Positions 26,901 to 39,403 of a DNA stretch of 64,000 nucleotides are shown piece after piece. The notes under the pieces are model-generated. The model was not told the DNA's origin, ran no database searches, and worked only from the letters and a program-made list of their open reading frames with translations. The position numbers were made by a program, and so were the translations under genes. The stretch is taken from the NCBI GenBank assembly GCA_914767715.1, contig OU612070.1:8015501-8079500 (forward strand), written 5' to 3'. This DNA is from Membranipora membranacea. Taxonomy: Eukaryota; Bryozoa; Gymnolaemata; Cheilostomatida; Membraniporidae. Position 1 is the stretch's first letter. Each line of letters starts with the position of its first letter.

Positions 26901-29900
26901 CCACTCATATCTTGATTGCAATTAATTCCATGCTGTTTATCGATGAGAATTCAGTAATACCACACTGTAACAGAGATAAAAATTGGGTAGTCACAAGGAT
27001 ATATAATATATACTGATGGTATTACGCAAGATATAGAGGAGAGCATAACAGCTTATAACATTAGTGGGCTTCTACTGATTTGTCACATTTCATTACTTCT
27101 AACCTTAGAAATATTCCAACTTTTCTATTTACTAATTCGCTCTTTTATTATTTATATGTCTAGCTAAGATAAGATTAGGTGAAAAGCCGCATTTACACTG
27201 AAGATTTTCCCGAAAGATTCTTTGGCCAGATTTCCCTTTTCTATAAGCTATCATTGGAATCAACCAAAACCTGTGTTTTGTAACATTGTCACAAAATTCA
27301 GTGATAGCTTATATAAAAGAGAAATCTCACCAAGCAATCTGACGGAAAAATCTTATGGAAAGATCTGCAGTTTAAATTCATGATTATAACCTTGACGCCC
27401 TTTGGTAAACCCCCTGGGGGCACAACATATGGTGAATAACCAGTACAGTTTGAGGTTACAATCTGTTAGTAGATATACGACTATAAGCATGGCTTCTCTT
27501 CTTTAGTGTGAAACCATGGAAAGATTATGACACATTGAAAACATTACTTTTTAGCCAAGGTGCAGTTGCAATCTTGCCGGAGACCCGTCCCCTACCCGCC
27601 TACTACCCGCCCCCTACACCTAAAGGTACACAAGCTCTGCGCAATAAGTATTATTCTGTAATCACCTGCTGTTTTTGTGTTGATGAATTGATTAATGTTT
27701 TGCTGTCTTTGACAGCAGGTCGTCACAGAAAAGTTTGCATGACAAGTAAACTGTAATATTTCACACAAACTCGTATTTATTTATTAATTACATATCTTCG
27801 AGTAACGGGATAAATGCTACTTGTTAGGGAAAGCTATTAATTAAAACATACCATATGTGTTAAAATGCTCAGAATTTCTCTGCTAAGATGCTAAAATGCT
27901 CCTAATAATCGCAAAATTAGCAAATTAGTTAACATGAACAAATAATGTTGTAAATTAAAATGATTGCTTACATTAGCTTATATATTGTGATGAGTAAGCC
28001 TACACACCGCCACCTAACCTGTCTTGTTAGTGTAATTGGTCCCTGGTTCACACTGCCTCTCACAGGGTGCTCATAGCACAATATGACAGTCCATGAGAGT
28101 GCTCTTTGTGTTTTCCACAAGTTATCTCTCGGTGTGCCATGGAAAGCTTCAAATTGTTCTCAACCCGATAATGGTTGTTGATGCTGGGATAAGCTGTTTG
28201 CTGTAATATTTCACACAGCAGCCGCATTGTTGGATGAATTTTCTTGGAAAAATTATCAGTAAATGAGCCACAAAACCTTGATACTTGATGTAGGGTGTTA
28301 GAGTGGCTCTTGTAGCGTGAAGCCAAAGAAAGTTTTCATATTTGTTAAAATAGTTTGATGGAAATAGAGCAAAATCTGTCAAAATTTCCACTGGTCAAAT
28401 TGATTATAAAACTCCTTTATAAAAACTGATCAAGAATCTTTCAAATGAAATTTTTACAGGAAACCTTAAACATCACAGTTATTGCTGATCTCTGTCAGTA
28501 AATTGTTTATCAATTTCGAGTGTATTTAGATCAAAGGCAACGCTTTTTTTGATCAGCCTAAAATAACAGACCTGATCATCCGCCGACGGGGCGAGTTCAT
28601 GAGTACTATGAATGTAGGGGGGCCGCCTACTCACATTGAGTTTGTCTCCTCATAATTATGTCCGTCAATATTGATACTCTGCAGTAATAAAATGAAATGT
28701 GGCGGCCAGCCTCTTTCTAACTTACCATCAATCCCCACTTATCATTGTTATAAGGAGGCCACATAACCTCGAATCACAAGTACTCTCTCTGTATAATCTA
28801 CTCACAAACGTGTGCTTGACATCGCCAAGCACCATTGAGCAGCATTAACACTCGGCTAACTGCTGACTGAGACGAGTACATGATTTGATGCGATTAGGGG
28901 GATATTCATTTTGACACGACTTCAAAAGAATGACAATAATGTTTGCTTAACAGTTTTTTCATGAAACAATGGAATATTAAGGTATTATTTACAGTCAACC
29001 ACCTAGTGAGATAGCAACCTTCCTACACTTCCATCTTGGTTAACTGAGAAACAATATTTATATCATCGGCAAGGTGAATGAATTGCAGTGTTATGGCAAC
29101 AAAAAAATCAATTTGATATGATAAGTTGAGTTTATCTAATGGTGAATGTGGCCCTGTCATGTAAAACAGGGTACACATTTACTAACTTCCACCTTCTCAA
29201 TTAGATTGAAAAATCTGTGTAATTTTGTTCTGAAAATTTGAGGCCTTCACTGTGTTTTCTGAGTTACTTTGAAGATGTTCTAAAGCAAACAGAATGTTAA
29301 ACTTAATACTGTAATCTTGTTTATTGTCAGTAACTCATGAACGCCCTCGAATGCATCTTCAGCCAGTTTTTTATTATCATTACGTATTAAACATTGATGT
29401 CAGCGGCTCTATCGGTGTTAACTAAGCGAATGGTAACAGGATTAGCTAGAAAAACCTCAGCTCTGGAATGCCAACATCACGCCATAATGAAAAAAGCCTC
29501 CGTTATTGTATCAACTGAAATTTTTATTAGGAACAACGAGTCCAATCAAATACATTTTTTCCAACTAAAAAAGTTAACAAATAGTAATACATGAATTTTG
29601 TAACCTTCTCAACGATTAAATTGGCATTCAATTATACAATCAAATTAGAATTTGTGTGTCAGGCTAATTACTGGCCAGGCCTGTAACCATGTAATTATTT
29701 CTGCTTAATTTTCAATTGAGGCATAATAAAAATGACACAAATTGTATTGTGCTGCTGTGCATCATGTATGGTAAAGAAATAGTTTTGTCGAATCAAGGTT
29801 GAACATAAAAATATTACCTCCTAGTATTTAATAAAACGCACATTGTAAAAAGTTTTCTCTGGAAGAAAGCAGGGCAGAGTCAAACAACTGCACACATTGT

Positions 29901-30056
29901 GCTATGAGACGGTGACAGATAAATAGCAATGGGTTCTTTAAAAAACAAGAATAAAACCTTTCACAATCATGACTTGGAAACATCACATCTCAGACCATTA
30001 TTCACACAGTAAAATCTAATAAGCTTCGGCTTGATTGTAGAATTATCGATACAGAC
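23932..30056. other. Gene-poor upstream interval of the homeobox gene
   Basis: This is about 6 kb without a supportable coding exon between two divergently transcribed genes. It probably contains the homeobox promoter, its 5' untranslated exon or exons, and enhancers. A GC-richer stretch at 28570-28720 stands out from the AT-rich surroundings and is a plausible regulatory element. A short frame starting MSSYTGYFQ at 24611 was considered as a first exon but does not splice in phase. Confidence 0.4.
27191..27377. mobile_element. Foldback/MITE-like element
   Basis: The left side reads ATTTACACTGAAGATTTTCC and continues to CTATAAGCTATCATTG. The right side, reverse-complemented, reads ATTTAAACTGCAGATCTTTCC in outline and continues to TATAAGCTATCACTG. 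The arms are about 70-80 bp with substitutions and small indels, so this insertion is older than the 11.8-kb foldback. Confidence 0.55.
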
Positions 30057-33000
30057 ATGGTGATGTCAAGCCACTGGGATCTCAGTGATGGAGAGCAAGA
30101 GGCGGTGGAGACAATTACCGATAATACAACAAAGAAAGAGAGTAAAAAACAAAGTCAACCGAAAAAAGATCTCAAACAGAAAAAGCGTAAATCTCAAGGA
30201 AAGGTGACGGATACACAGGATGCAGGTACATATTCATTTATAGCATCATTAGCACAGGTTGTCATAGGATTAGCACCTGCAACTTATCAGGCTTTGAGGA
30301 TTAGAGTCACAGCTTAGTATATTCTCACTTAGCAAAAAGAACCATTGTTTTCTTGAAATGTTATTTGTAGAATACTTGTGTAACTGCAATGTGCAAGTTA
30401 ATATCGTGATGGAATAATGTTTGCAATTAACCAGTTTTAAACTTATTTAAAATACCACTGTTTGTGCCTGTGTATTTCCTCTAACTGCTAGGATTGGGAA
30501 GTCTTAATTTTGTAATATCAACTTGAAATACCCAATTTTGCGACAATAGAGATTGGTAATTTGATATACACAACCAGGAGATATATCCTGCTAACCCCAA
30601 GTAATGGGGAATATAATATCGAATACTCTCAACGCGGCATCCCTTAAGTTATCCGATTCATTTTGATGAGGATTGATATTGGCCAAATAGCTTTCAAAGG
30701 GCTGAAGATTAATCGACAACTAAGCTTCGTCTAACCAACTAGGAAAATATTTTACTTTTCATGGTTATAGATGCATGGTTACATTGTAGTCTAGATTTGT
30801 AAGAAAAGCCTTACTACAAAGCTACAAAACAACTAGCATGTTTTATTCAAATGTGGAGTTGTCCCCTTTTCCAACGATGTAGACAATTCAAACCTCTACC
30901 AGTTTTTCAATAGTTGAAAAATATAAAGATCAATTGACAACGACTGATCACCTATCTTTAATATCTTTAACATAGTCTATACTCCATACTCCTTCTCCTG
31001 TAGATGCACCAGTCTCTCCTAAACGATCTAAGACAGATGATAAAGTGACCGTTGAGCCTGGAGAGGAGCCAGGAGCAGAGAAGCAGGGTTAGTGTGTGTT
31101 ATGAATAAATGAGGATTGTTCTCAGATGGCACAAAATAGAAATGGCATCTGAAGAAAGATTAATGTAATAAACAAGGTTAATTAAAGTGATGATAAATCA
31201 GACCATCATTTACTAGCCTTGTCGTTCTGTACTCTTGTTTTTGTCACACCAGTGTAACATCAGCGACCCGGTGACAAGGGTCATAGTTACCATATCCCTG
31301 GGCTCTCTGATTTTGTATAGGCTCAGTGATTTACCCGAGGATCTCTATGTTTATAGCTGAGTCAAGGAGTAAATCTAAGTTTAAGCTCAGTTCAGCTCCA
31401 AAGCCTGCTGAGACGTCGCGTCCTCGGGTAAAAGTGAAAGGAGACGAGGAGCCAGACAACGAGGATGAGGAAGATGAGAAGCCTAAACCTAAACGAGTAA
31501 GTAATACAACCAACGCTATGTAGATTGTTATTAATATACCAAACAAAGTGTTCTACCTGAATAGGACAAAGGAGTAATAGTTGAGCCTTCCAAGTGCTCT
31601 TTTGGGCCATTAGATTGACTGAAGCAGAATATCATAAAATTGGAAAAACATGAGTTGATTAGTTCAGCTTTCACTGCAACCTAGAGGCTTTGAAAATTTG
31701 ACAGATAGATGAATATTATATGGACTGATTTTGCGAATATTTTGTACCTTCACCTCAACATGATGCATAGGGTGCTCATCATAATCACTTGGAAGAATCG
31801 GTATAACGACAGTGGTTGATATGATGTAGCGGGAGGCTTGCTAATAAAAAGTTGGAATTGCCTTCTCTATATACAAGACAAAACAACTGTGCATTGTAAC
31901 CCCTCAAATTTTGAGTTCTGCTTTCCAAATATGCTTATTTAATAATCAGTACTTTGCGTAGTTTGAAACATTAATTTTATAACATTTGTGGTATGAACTA
32001 CACTGATGCGGTGTAATATGTTTGTTTATTTTAGAAAACTGTGTCGGAGAGTAAGAGAAAATCTATAAAGAGTAAGGCTAAGAAGAGAAAGCAGAGAATA
32101 GACGCTCTCCGCTCCACCATGCCTAAATCTGAGTTAGAGGAGTATCTAAAGAAGCAGACTGCTGGTCCTGAGGAGCCAATTGATCAGGCCGCTCTCAGCT
32201 ACCTCCGACTGTGGAAGTCTACTAGAGCTGCGTGGAAATTTCAAAAGGTCTGCTGCAGATTGTCATCATGGTTGAATTCTTTTTTCGTACAATTTTTATT
32301 GGCATCTATATCATTTTTCGAGAAAATTGATATATATGAATGACTGTTATTACCTCATCTAACATTTTTGATTTGACTTAAAACAAGTTTGATCCTGCAT
32401 ACTATTTTCTCCCCTTCCACTGGTCACGCCGCAGGCAAAAAGGCCAGCGACCAGTGGAGGGGGAGCAACTCCAAATGCAGGCAAAAGGCGACCTAGGTCT
32501 AGCACTAACCTGACACCAATAGAATTTTCGAATTGTCTAAGCCTGTGAGTTGAGACGACATGTAGATGACGTGTTTACATATTTGACAGGTGAGGCAGTG
32601 CTGGTTACTCGACAATATATACAAACAGACTAAAATAGATGATAAAGACTTTGACATTCTACTCGAGTATATGGAGCCAATGAAAGGTAAATCTTTATAG
32701 ACGCTTCTGACTGTTGTTTATTATTCATTCTAACGCCGCTATGGGTAAACTGTGGCTTTCATTCATGACCCTTTTTGTATGGAACTTGTGTGGATATTAT
32801 TGTTCTACTTGCGGTCTTAAAACTTGGAGTTGTAAATGTTCGCCGGACTTCATACAGATATAGAGTAGAGTGTTTCCCTAGCATATTAAATCAAGTGACG
32901 ACCACAATCATTGCCTTATGACAACAACAACATTCTTTGGGCAATTAGGCTGCTTTCTAGTCTGAATTATGTAAGCAGTCATAAGAAGTGTATTGTTCCT

Positions 33001-34581
33001 ATGACACCAATGGACTGATTGATAAAATCCCTCAAAATTCTCTGCGTGTGGAAAAGGATTCAAAGTTAAAATTAGATAATTTGATCACACGTATTGCTGC
33101 TGCCAGTTTTAAGCGAGAAAGTAGTTGTTAAAAAGATTAGAAAAGGGAGGACATATCATAGTACAGATTAGTCATCCCCTTGTGATCAAATTTCACATTT
33201 TTGTAAACTTTCAGTGGAAAATGATCCTAAAAAAGAGAAACTGCACTGTTTTATGTGCTTCTCATCAGCCCAGTTATTTAGTGCCTTGACTTGACTTGTT
33301 ACTCATTGTTTAGTGTGTGTCATAAATTGGGGCTGAGCCAACTGAAACTTCCTCAATCAATGCGACTTTTTCTTCATTATCAGCATTATGTTAGTGATAT
33401 GAGAGCTCAGTAATTGAACTTCTTTCATGTCACATGACTTACAGTGTTTTTGCCAAGTGGCAAGGCTACGGTCAGCGTATCATATAATGAGCGGCTGGGG
33501 TGAAACTGATCAAACCATCCCTGATATTGTTGGGCAAGGCCATGACTCAGTTGAATGTATAACTCTATAGTTAGGATGCAAGCAAGCTAAAAAACGATAT
33601 CTGTATGTCTGATGGTTATCCGCTCCTAACAAGCCCAATGATTTACAGCAGAGATGAACAAAAAAAATTGTTTTTTTTTATATATAGCAATAACATTGTG
33701 CCCAACAACCACTGCTCTGAGGTGTGCTAAGTGAGAGGTTTCATAGTGGCAACTAAGTTTCTTAGTCAGTAATTCCACTCTTCAACTACTGTCAGCCATG
33801 TCCCAGTGTAAGGCAGTGCACTATAGGGAGCAGCCATCTACAGTGGATTTCCACCATGTATAAACGGTTCTTCAACCTTCATGCCTGATATTAGAGTGCA
33901 CTCAAGGGACCTCCATTGTTTTAAGTCATGAGCACAAATATACATATATCAACTTTTATCATGCAAATTTCGGGTAAGATCGGCCTGCTCTCCCCGGGAA
34001 TTCCCACTCTGCAAATGTCGATCTGTTGAGGCATTCGTTTGTCTCTGAGCATAGATCCTGAAATAATTCACCAAGACTGAGTACCTAAATTTGGAAAACA
34101 ATGGAAACCCATATTTTGGGAACTTTTAGACCTCAATGGAACAATGGTTTTGGTATCTCATAACCTTGAACTCTGGTCACAAGGCTATCCTGCAGGCATA
34201 ATGGGGAATTCCTAGATCAAGTTTGCTCCATTTTTCCCCCGTTGGAATTGCCCCCCCCCCCTCTACTGACACGCTGTATCAGTAGAGGGGGGGGGGGGCA
34301 ATTCCAACAGGGGAAAAATGGAGCAAACTTGATCTAGGGAATTCCAGGTCATAGTTGCATTGTGGAAATGTTGTTCACAATTCTCCAACACTAACGTAAT
34401 GTCTCGCTTAGCCTTATGTTTGTAATTGGTAATACATTGTTGTGTTTGTACAGGTAAATCCAGACAGATAACGGTGGACGAGGCGACTGAGAAACTAAAC
34501 CAACATAAAGACTTATCTGATAAACATAGTGTTGTGGTAACCAGAAGAGCTACTCAAATACTACAACTAATGGAACTCTAA
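30057..34581 (+). CDS. C7orf50-like protein with WKF domain, complete
   Basis: Six exons join in phase: 30057-30225, 31004-31087, 31357-31496, 32035-32247, 32590-32686 and 34454-34581 (TAA at 34579). The predicted protein is 276 residues. The N-terminal half is charged and Lys/Glu-rich (KKESKKQSQPKKDLKQKKRK), with basic stretches that look like nuclear or nucleolar localisation signals and an acidic stretch DEEPDNEDEEDEKPKPK. The C-terminal domain matches the WKF family (DUF2373): ALSYLRLWKSTRAAWKFQK, then VRQCWLLDNIY, DFDILLEYMEPMKGKSRQI and TVDEATEKL. Human C7orf50 has the same layout, with the WKF domain C-terminal. Its function is poorly known; a nucleolar, RNA-related role has been suggested for relatives. 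The inverted-duplication region begins only about 140 bp after the stop codon. Confidence 0.88.
32384..32501. mobile_element. CTAGATCAAGTTT-family MITE, degenerate copy in an intron
   Basis: The element starts near ACAAGTTTGATCC, contains the hairpin CCACTGGTCACG ... GCGACCAGTGG, and ends GGGAGCAACTCCAAATGCAG ... GGTCTAG. The GGGAGCAACT and AATGCAGGCAA strings recur in the 62321-62433 copy. The left terminal repeat is partly eroded. Confidence 0.6.
34205..34345. mobile_element. CTAGATCAAGTTT-family foldback with a poly-C/poly-G stem
   Basis: The left arm reads CCTAGATCAAGTTTGCTCC and the right arm GGAGCAAACTTGATCTAGG. The arms are nearly perfect over about 65 bp and meet at CTCTACTGACACGCTGTATCAGTAGAG, with a run of ten or more C in one arm and G in the other. 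It lies in the last intron of the C7orf50-like gene. The terminal sequence is shared with the elements at 32384 and 62321. Confidence 0.75.
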
Positions 34582-37500
34582 ATCCACCATCATCACATTA
34601 GAAAAAGGCTGCTCTCCATCCCCTTCTGGTGCTGGTTTGCTAAATCTTTTCTATGGTTCTAAACAGTGCAGTATGTTCAGTGAATTCATGTTATGATGGC
34701 TGTGGAGATTTGCATCAATCAGGTTGTTTTCTACTTGATCTTTATGTCTGATGCAACATATTGTGCAATATGTAATCTTTAATCTATTGGAATGAATTCT
34801 TTGTATTAACAGTTAATATTCTGGTATTTCGGAGATTTTTTCTTGCAGTATCAGCCGAGTATGAAAGGTTTCCTTCAATTGATGTCAGTAAAAATGATGA
34901 TGTACAATTTGTTTTTGTGACACATAGTATTGGAGTCATTTCCTTCCTGCTCTCTTTCCTTACAATACCTCTGTTAACCACATAAAATAGGATTATGTAA
35001 TACTAAAATCACCTAAGAATATCTAAAAAACACATGTCAAAATTTATCTGTCTAAATAAAATTTCATAATTGTGTATAGGAGTCATCAACTGACCGGTAC
35101 AAATTCTAATAATTACAGATATCCATACCAACATCACATTTCCTAATTTATGATTCTGCCAAATAAAATTCCGGAAATAACTGGCGATGGGGATTTCTGC
35201 AGGCTTCATAAATTTCCCCCAACAAATATACCACAAATTGTTTTGTTGTCTGCATTTAATTTGAATAAACAATTATTGACGACAGTCAAACCATTTTATG
35301 AGTTGTATCACTCTGTGCTAAGCTATGAAAATGAAAGCCAGTTTATACGTGAGACCTTGTAAGGATTGTAAGGATGTATACTCACTATGTGATGACGCAT
35401 CTGCTCTATCTGAGCTACAAGGCTGTGGATTGAATATTTTTATGAAAATTGCTTGAGCATTTCTCCTAGAAGCATTCGAAGGTCAACAGTCTCTGGTACC
35501 ATTTACAGAAACATAATTTTGTAGTACTGAGGAAGCACAATTTAAAATGATCCTGCTATACATCATTTTGCTACAGTCTAGAATGGCAAAGCTGAAGGAA
35601 GTAGCTTCTGTTCAAGAATGTTCAAAGCAGATTAATTGTTACAACTGACATTGTAACAGTAAATAGTCCAATTTATCTGTTCATTGTGTAAACTATTCCA
35701 TAGAGCATAGAGGGTTAAGAGGTAACAATTGTTATTTTCCTGATACTATGCAATGTTACCAATACTTACCATTTTCATTACCATAGATCTGCCCATCACC
35801 AAATTGACTATGCATATAACAGGTGCCATTAGGTGTTTCTTTGGTACTTTGAATCACATCAATATATAAAGATATTGTGTAATTATTGTACAATCGGAAG
35901 AGATTTGGATGTGGAATTTCATATTGCAATCTTGCAACTACTCTAATGATACTGCTATATAATTATATGAATGAGCAAGCACAAGTATAATAATTCCTAT
36001 CTTCCGTTGGAATGACAAAGTTGTTATACCATGAAAACCAAGGTTGACTAATGAAGTGAAGTGAACCCCACAAGGTCACTTCCTTGTGAGCTAACAGGAA
36101 ATGCCTAATGAACTTTGACTACATTTTTTACACAGCCCATTTTATAATTTGCTGTGGCTACTTATTACGACAAATCAATCATGCAAAACTGACCTGTAAG
36201 ATTATTTTACGCTCGCTTGGTCATGTACGGGAAGTTGGACTGTCTACTGTACATTGACTTCCAGCAGTTACAAAGCACATAGGAAGTGATTTCATGGTCA
36301 ACAGCACATTTACGTGGATGAACCTTTGAAGGGAACACTTTTGTGCGTAAGTTGTAAGGAATATCACTGAGGAGACAATCCAGGATATAATTGAATATGC
36401 TGCTGGATAATTGGTACCGCCTAACTTAAGGTGAAATATCACCCCATTGTTTGCAGCATCTGTGCAGTCATCAAAGATGTATTTGAACTTGACATGAATC
36501 CAGTAGGTAAACCAAGTTATACATGAAAATCAGGCCTCCATAGACATTTTATGGGTTTGTTTCCACCATACCCACTGACAATCTCAAGGGTGGTTTTATC
36601 ACAGGGTTATCATCTCACTATAAACAAATGATTGGATATTATGGTGGTTGGTGCCCACCGTAAATATCCAATCACTTAGGCAAAGATTAAATGAGCACCT
36701 AATCTTTACGGCTCGCTCGTATTCTGAGTATTATATGTGTACATAATATGATGGTGATTTCGCTTGTTTTACATGAATTGTATTCCCTCGTTATAATCAA
36801 GGCACATGGTACAATAACCTTCTCGGTGAAGATTAAAATTAATCAAACATTGTGGGTGACTTGACATCATAAATATTTTTAATTATCAGTGATATTTCTC
36901 CGGCCGTAGGATGGTGGCAAGAATCTTGGGGCCCAGCCCACTGTGACATCTTTCATTTCTTGGTTTCAATTGATAACAGCTTTTATGATTTTGTGCGGAG
37001 TATCTCATTTCTATTTTGCTTTGTACAAATCTCATGATGGGTTATATTGCTGAGGTCGTTTGATAATTTTATTCCTGGGGAGGAGGGGGAGGAGGAGGGG
37101 GAGATATGCTGTATAGAATTTAATGCTCCAATCTCAAGCCATATCAGGTGGGGAGGAGAGGATGAAGGAAGCGTAATTTGTTTTTTCTTGTTTTATGATT
37201 CATTCATTTCAGACGATGGAAAAAACAAACAAATAAATAAATAAATTAACGAACAAAACTGGTGCTTTGTTTTAGCATTACAAATATATACCACATTACA
37301 GAGTATTAATGAGGCTCAAAATTGTACTAGCAACTCAATAGCCTATCATATTTGTTGCCCAAGAAGGAAAAAAACGTATGCTGGAGAAAAAATGGCACTT
37401 CTACAAAGTTGGTCGTTGTCAGTAAAAATATCCCCTTCTTTTATGTCTATGATTAGCAGAATCGTCACTGATGTCTTCTCTTTTGTAAGGCAAGCAAAAG

Positions 37501-37784
37501 TATTAGCAAGCTATGTAAGCTTTAAGTTGTGTCACGTTACACTGGTCCTTCTATAGATAGGTTCACCCGCCTTCCTTTGGCATTGTCTCCATTCAGTTGT
37601 CTTTCATTTTCCCTGAAGTCTTGCTGCCGATGCTGTATCAGCAAGACTAGTCTTATGAATTGTTAGGCAAGACTATCTCTTTTTGATGAGCACTCCCGCA
37701 TTAGGAGTAACTCGCCCGTACATTAGTAGCCTCCCTAGTTGTAAATCTCCCTACACTAGTAGTTTCTCTGCTGTATTATATAGT

Positions 37785-38015
37785 TCATCTCCTTCTTGAT
37801 ACTCGGCTACTGCCCGCAGACCCAGTACCGAATTCTCTAGCATTGTTCTCTGCCTCTGTGATGGTCTTAACTATCTGTCCAGCCTGGTTGACAAACATCT
37901 GTACTGGGTTGCCGTTCTGATCCATACGGAAAACTTTCTTGCACTTCTTCAAATCAACCATATCAGCCTCTCCAGCTGATGATGTTGAGATCCTGCTGTA
38001 TCTTGACTTAGACAT
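37785..38015 (-). CDS. Small basic protein, family copy 1 (76 aa)
   Basis: I do not recognise this family. The protein starts MSKSRYSRISTSSAGEAD, has a core of DLKKCKKVFRMDQNGNPVQ, then MFVNQAGQIVKTITEAENNA, and ends in a basic SRRR tail. It has no signal peptide, no membrane segment and one Cys. Copy 1' differs at 12 coding bases, 11 of them synonymous (the exception is Val to Ala near the C-terminus), which shows the frame is translated and selected. A TATA box lies at 38182-38189 on the minus strand. Compared with copy 1', the leader exon's end, the donor and most of the leader intron are deleted near 38040-38055, while the old acceptor (TTCTTTCAG) remains, so this copy probably has an unspliced leader. 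Transcription is leftward, like copies 2 and 3. Confidence 0.8.
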   Translation of the reverse strand: MSKSRYSRISTSSAGEADMVDLKKCKKVFRMDQNGNPVQMFVNQAGQIVKTITEAENNAREFGTGSAGSSRVSRRR

Positions 38016-38181
38016 GGTTACTTTGGCTGAAAGAACAATACAGAGAGATAAGTATAACTCCTTGATTCTAAGGTTTGTCTAGTTTCAGAGATGATGTCTC
38101 GTGTCTGAAGCTTCTTGCTCTGGTTGTGTGTGTAAGACTGATATCTTAGACTTGAGTGATTAGATGTAGAAGTGTGCGCTA

Positions 38182-38189
38182 CTTATATA
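38182..38189 (-). promoter_or_regulatory. TATA box of copy 1
   Basis: TATATAAG on the minus strand, in a stretch closely matching the promoter of copy 1' (55450-55457). It lies about 170 bp upstream of the start codon. Confidence 0.6.
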
Positions 38190-39233
38190 TCATCAGATAG
38201 CTGTGCTTGGGAACGATTCTTGTGGATTTTCCCAGTTCAGCATGAATGAATATTTTTAGCTTGATGACTCAGTGGCCAAAGCTCAATGTCGGGTACCTTG
38301 TCTATAGTTTGGCTAATTATACAGTTGAATGCACAGTGCTCAACAAGGACCTAGGGCTTTAATCTTATCTTTCGCCATGTAACGTAACAATCGTGTTCTG
38401 TTCCATGTCAACGTGAAGTATGACTCATGAAACTTGTCCGACGAGTTTGTTTATGCTTGACATGATAATTGTCACATGGTCACAATAAATCACGCTAAAT
38501 CTTTTGGCTTTTGTTTTTGCTTTGTTTGGTGAGGATTCATAGAACAAAAGTGAATTATGAGAGGAGGCCTTATCTTGCAGAGATGAATTCAGCTGAATGT
38601 CTGCTAAATCAGAGATATATTAGTTTTGATAGTAAAGTTAAACATAACACCAAGACCCAATACAACTGCAATTTAATTTTTTTAATTTTCTGCATGATGA
38701 GATGAGATAAGATGAGAAAATCTTTGCCTCCATGAGCACCTGGAGAACACGCACACACTGTTTTTTATCAATATAAGCTGACCTCATCACTTCATACCAA
38801 ATTTATAACAGGAACGGTTGTTCATCCATCAAACCAGCCAGCCCCCAACCCTCCCGCTGTCTGTACATCCATCAAATATCCATCCATTTAGGATCTGTCG
38901 TTGTTTGTACATGATGGTGATCACTTCCTATCCCAACGAAGAATAAAGTATTCGGATAAAATGCGTCAAAATATTGTCTGTCTATTATATGAATGGGGGA
39001 TAAACCGTGTGAGTTTTTACCTTAGTACCCGTAGAAATACAACACAATGATTTTTGGCAAAGACAGTATACTCGCCGCAAACTGTGGGCAGGAAAAGCTT
39101 GACAGTCGAGATTTGAGAATAAGCACAATCATTCAACTGAAAATAAACCAAGGAAATTGAGTAAGGCCATCATTTCGCCATTTGCTATGCCCATGTTCCG
39201 ATTTCATGAAGAGGGAAAAAAGTTCAGCATGAT

Positions 39234-39403
39234 TACTAAGATACAGGATACGACGTAGAATTCACTGTTGTGGCAATAATGATATCCTGTGACACCCCTA
39301 TCCCCTGTCTGTCCTGTCTAACATGTCTCACAGAAGATAAGGATGTTTATTTGTGTTTATCCTCTCTTCTCTCCTGATAAACGAATAAAACCGGTCAAAA
39401 CAG
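39234..39403. other. 170-bp highly conserved noncoding block (left arm)
   Basis: This block is identical to the reverse complement of 54361-54530 at 169 of 170 positions, without indels, while its flanks have diverged by roughly 15 percent or more. It contains no long open frame. It lies about 1.05 kb upstream of copy 1's TATA box. It may be a regulatory element, a noncoding RNA, or a recent gene-conversion tract. Confidence 0.7.
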
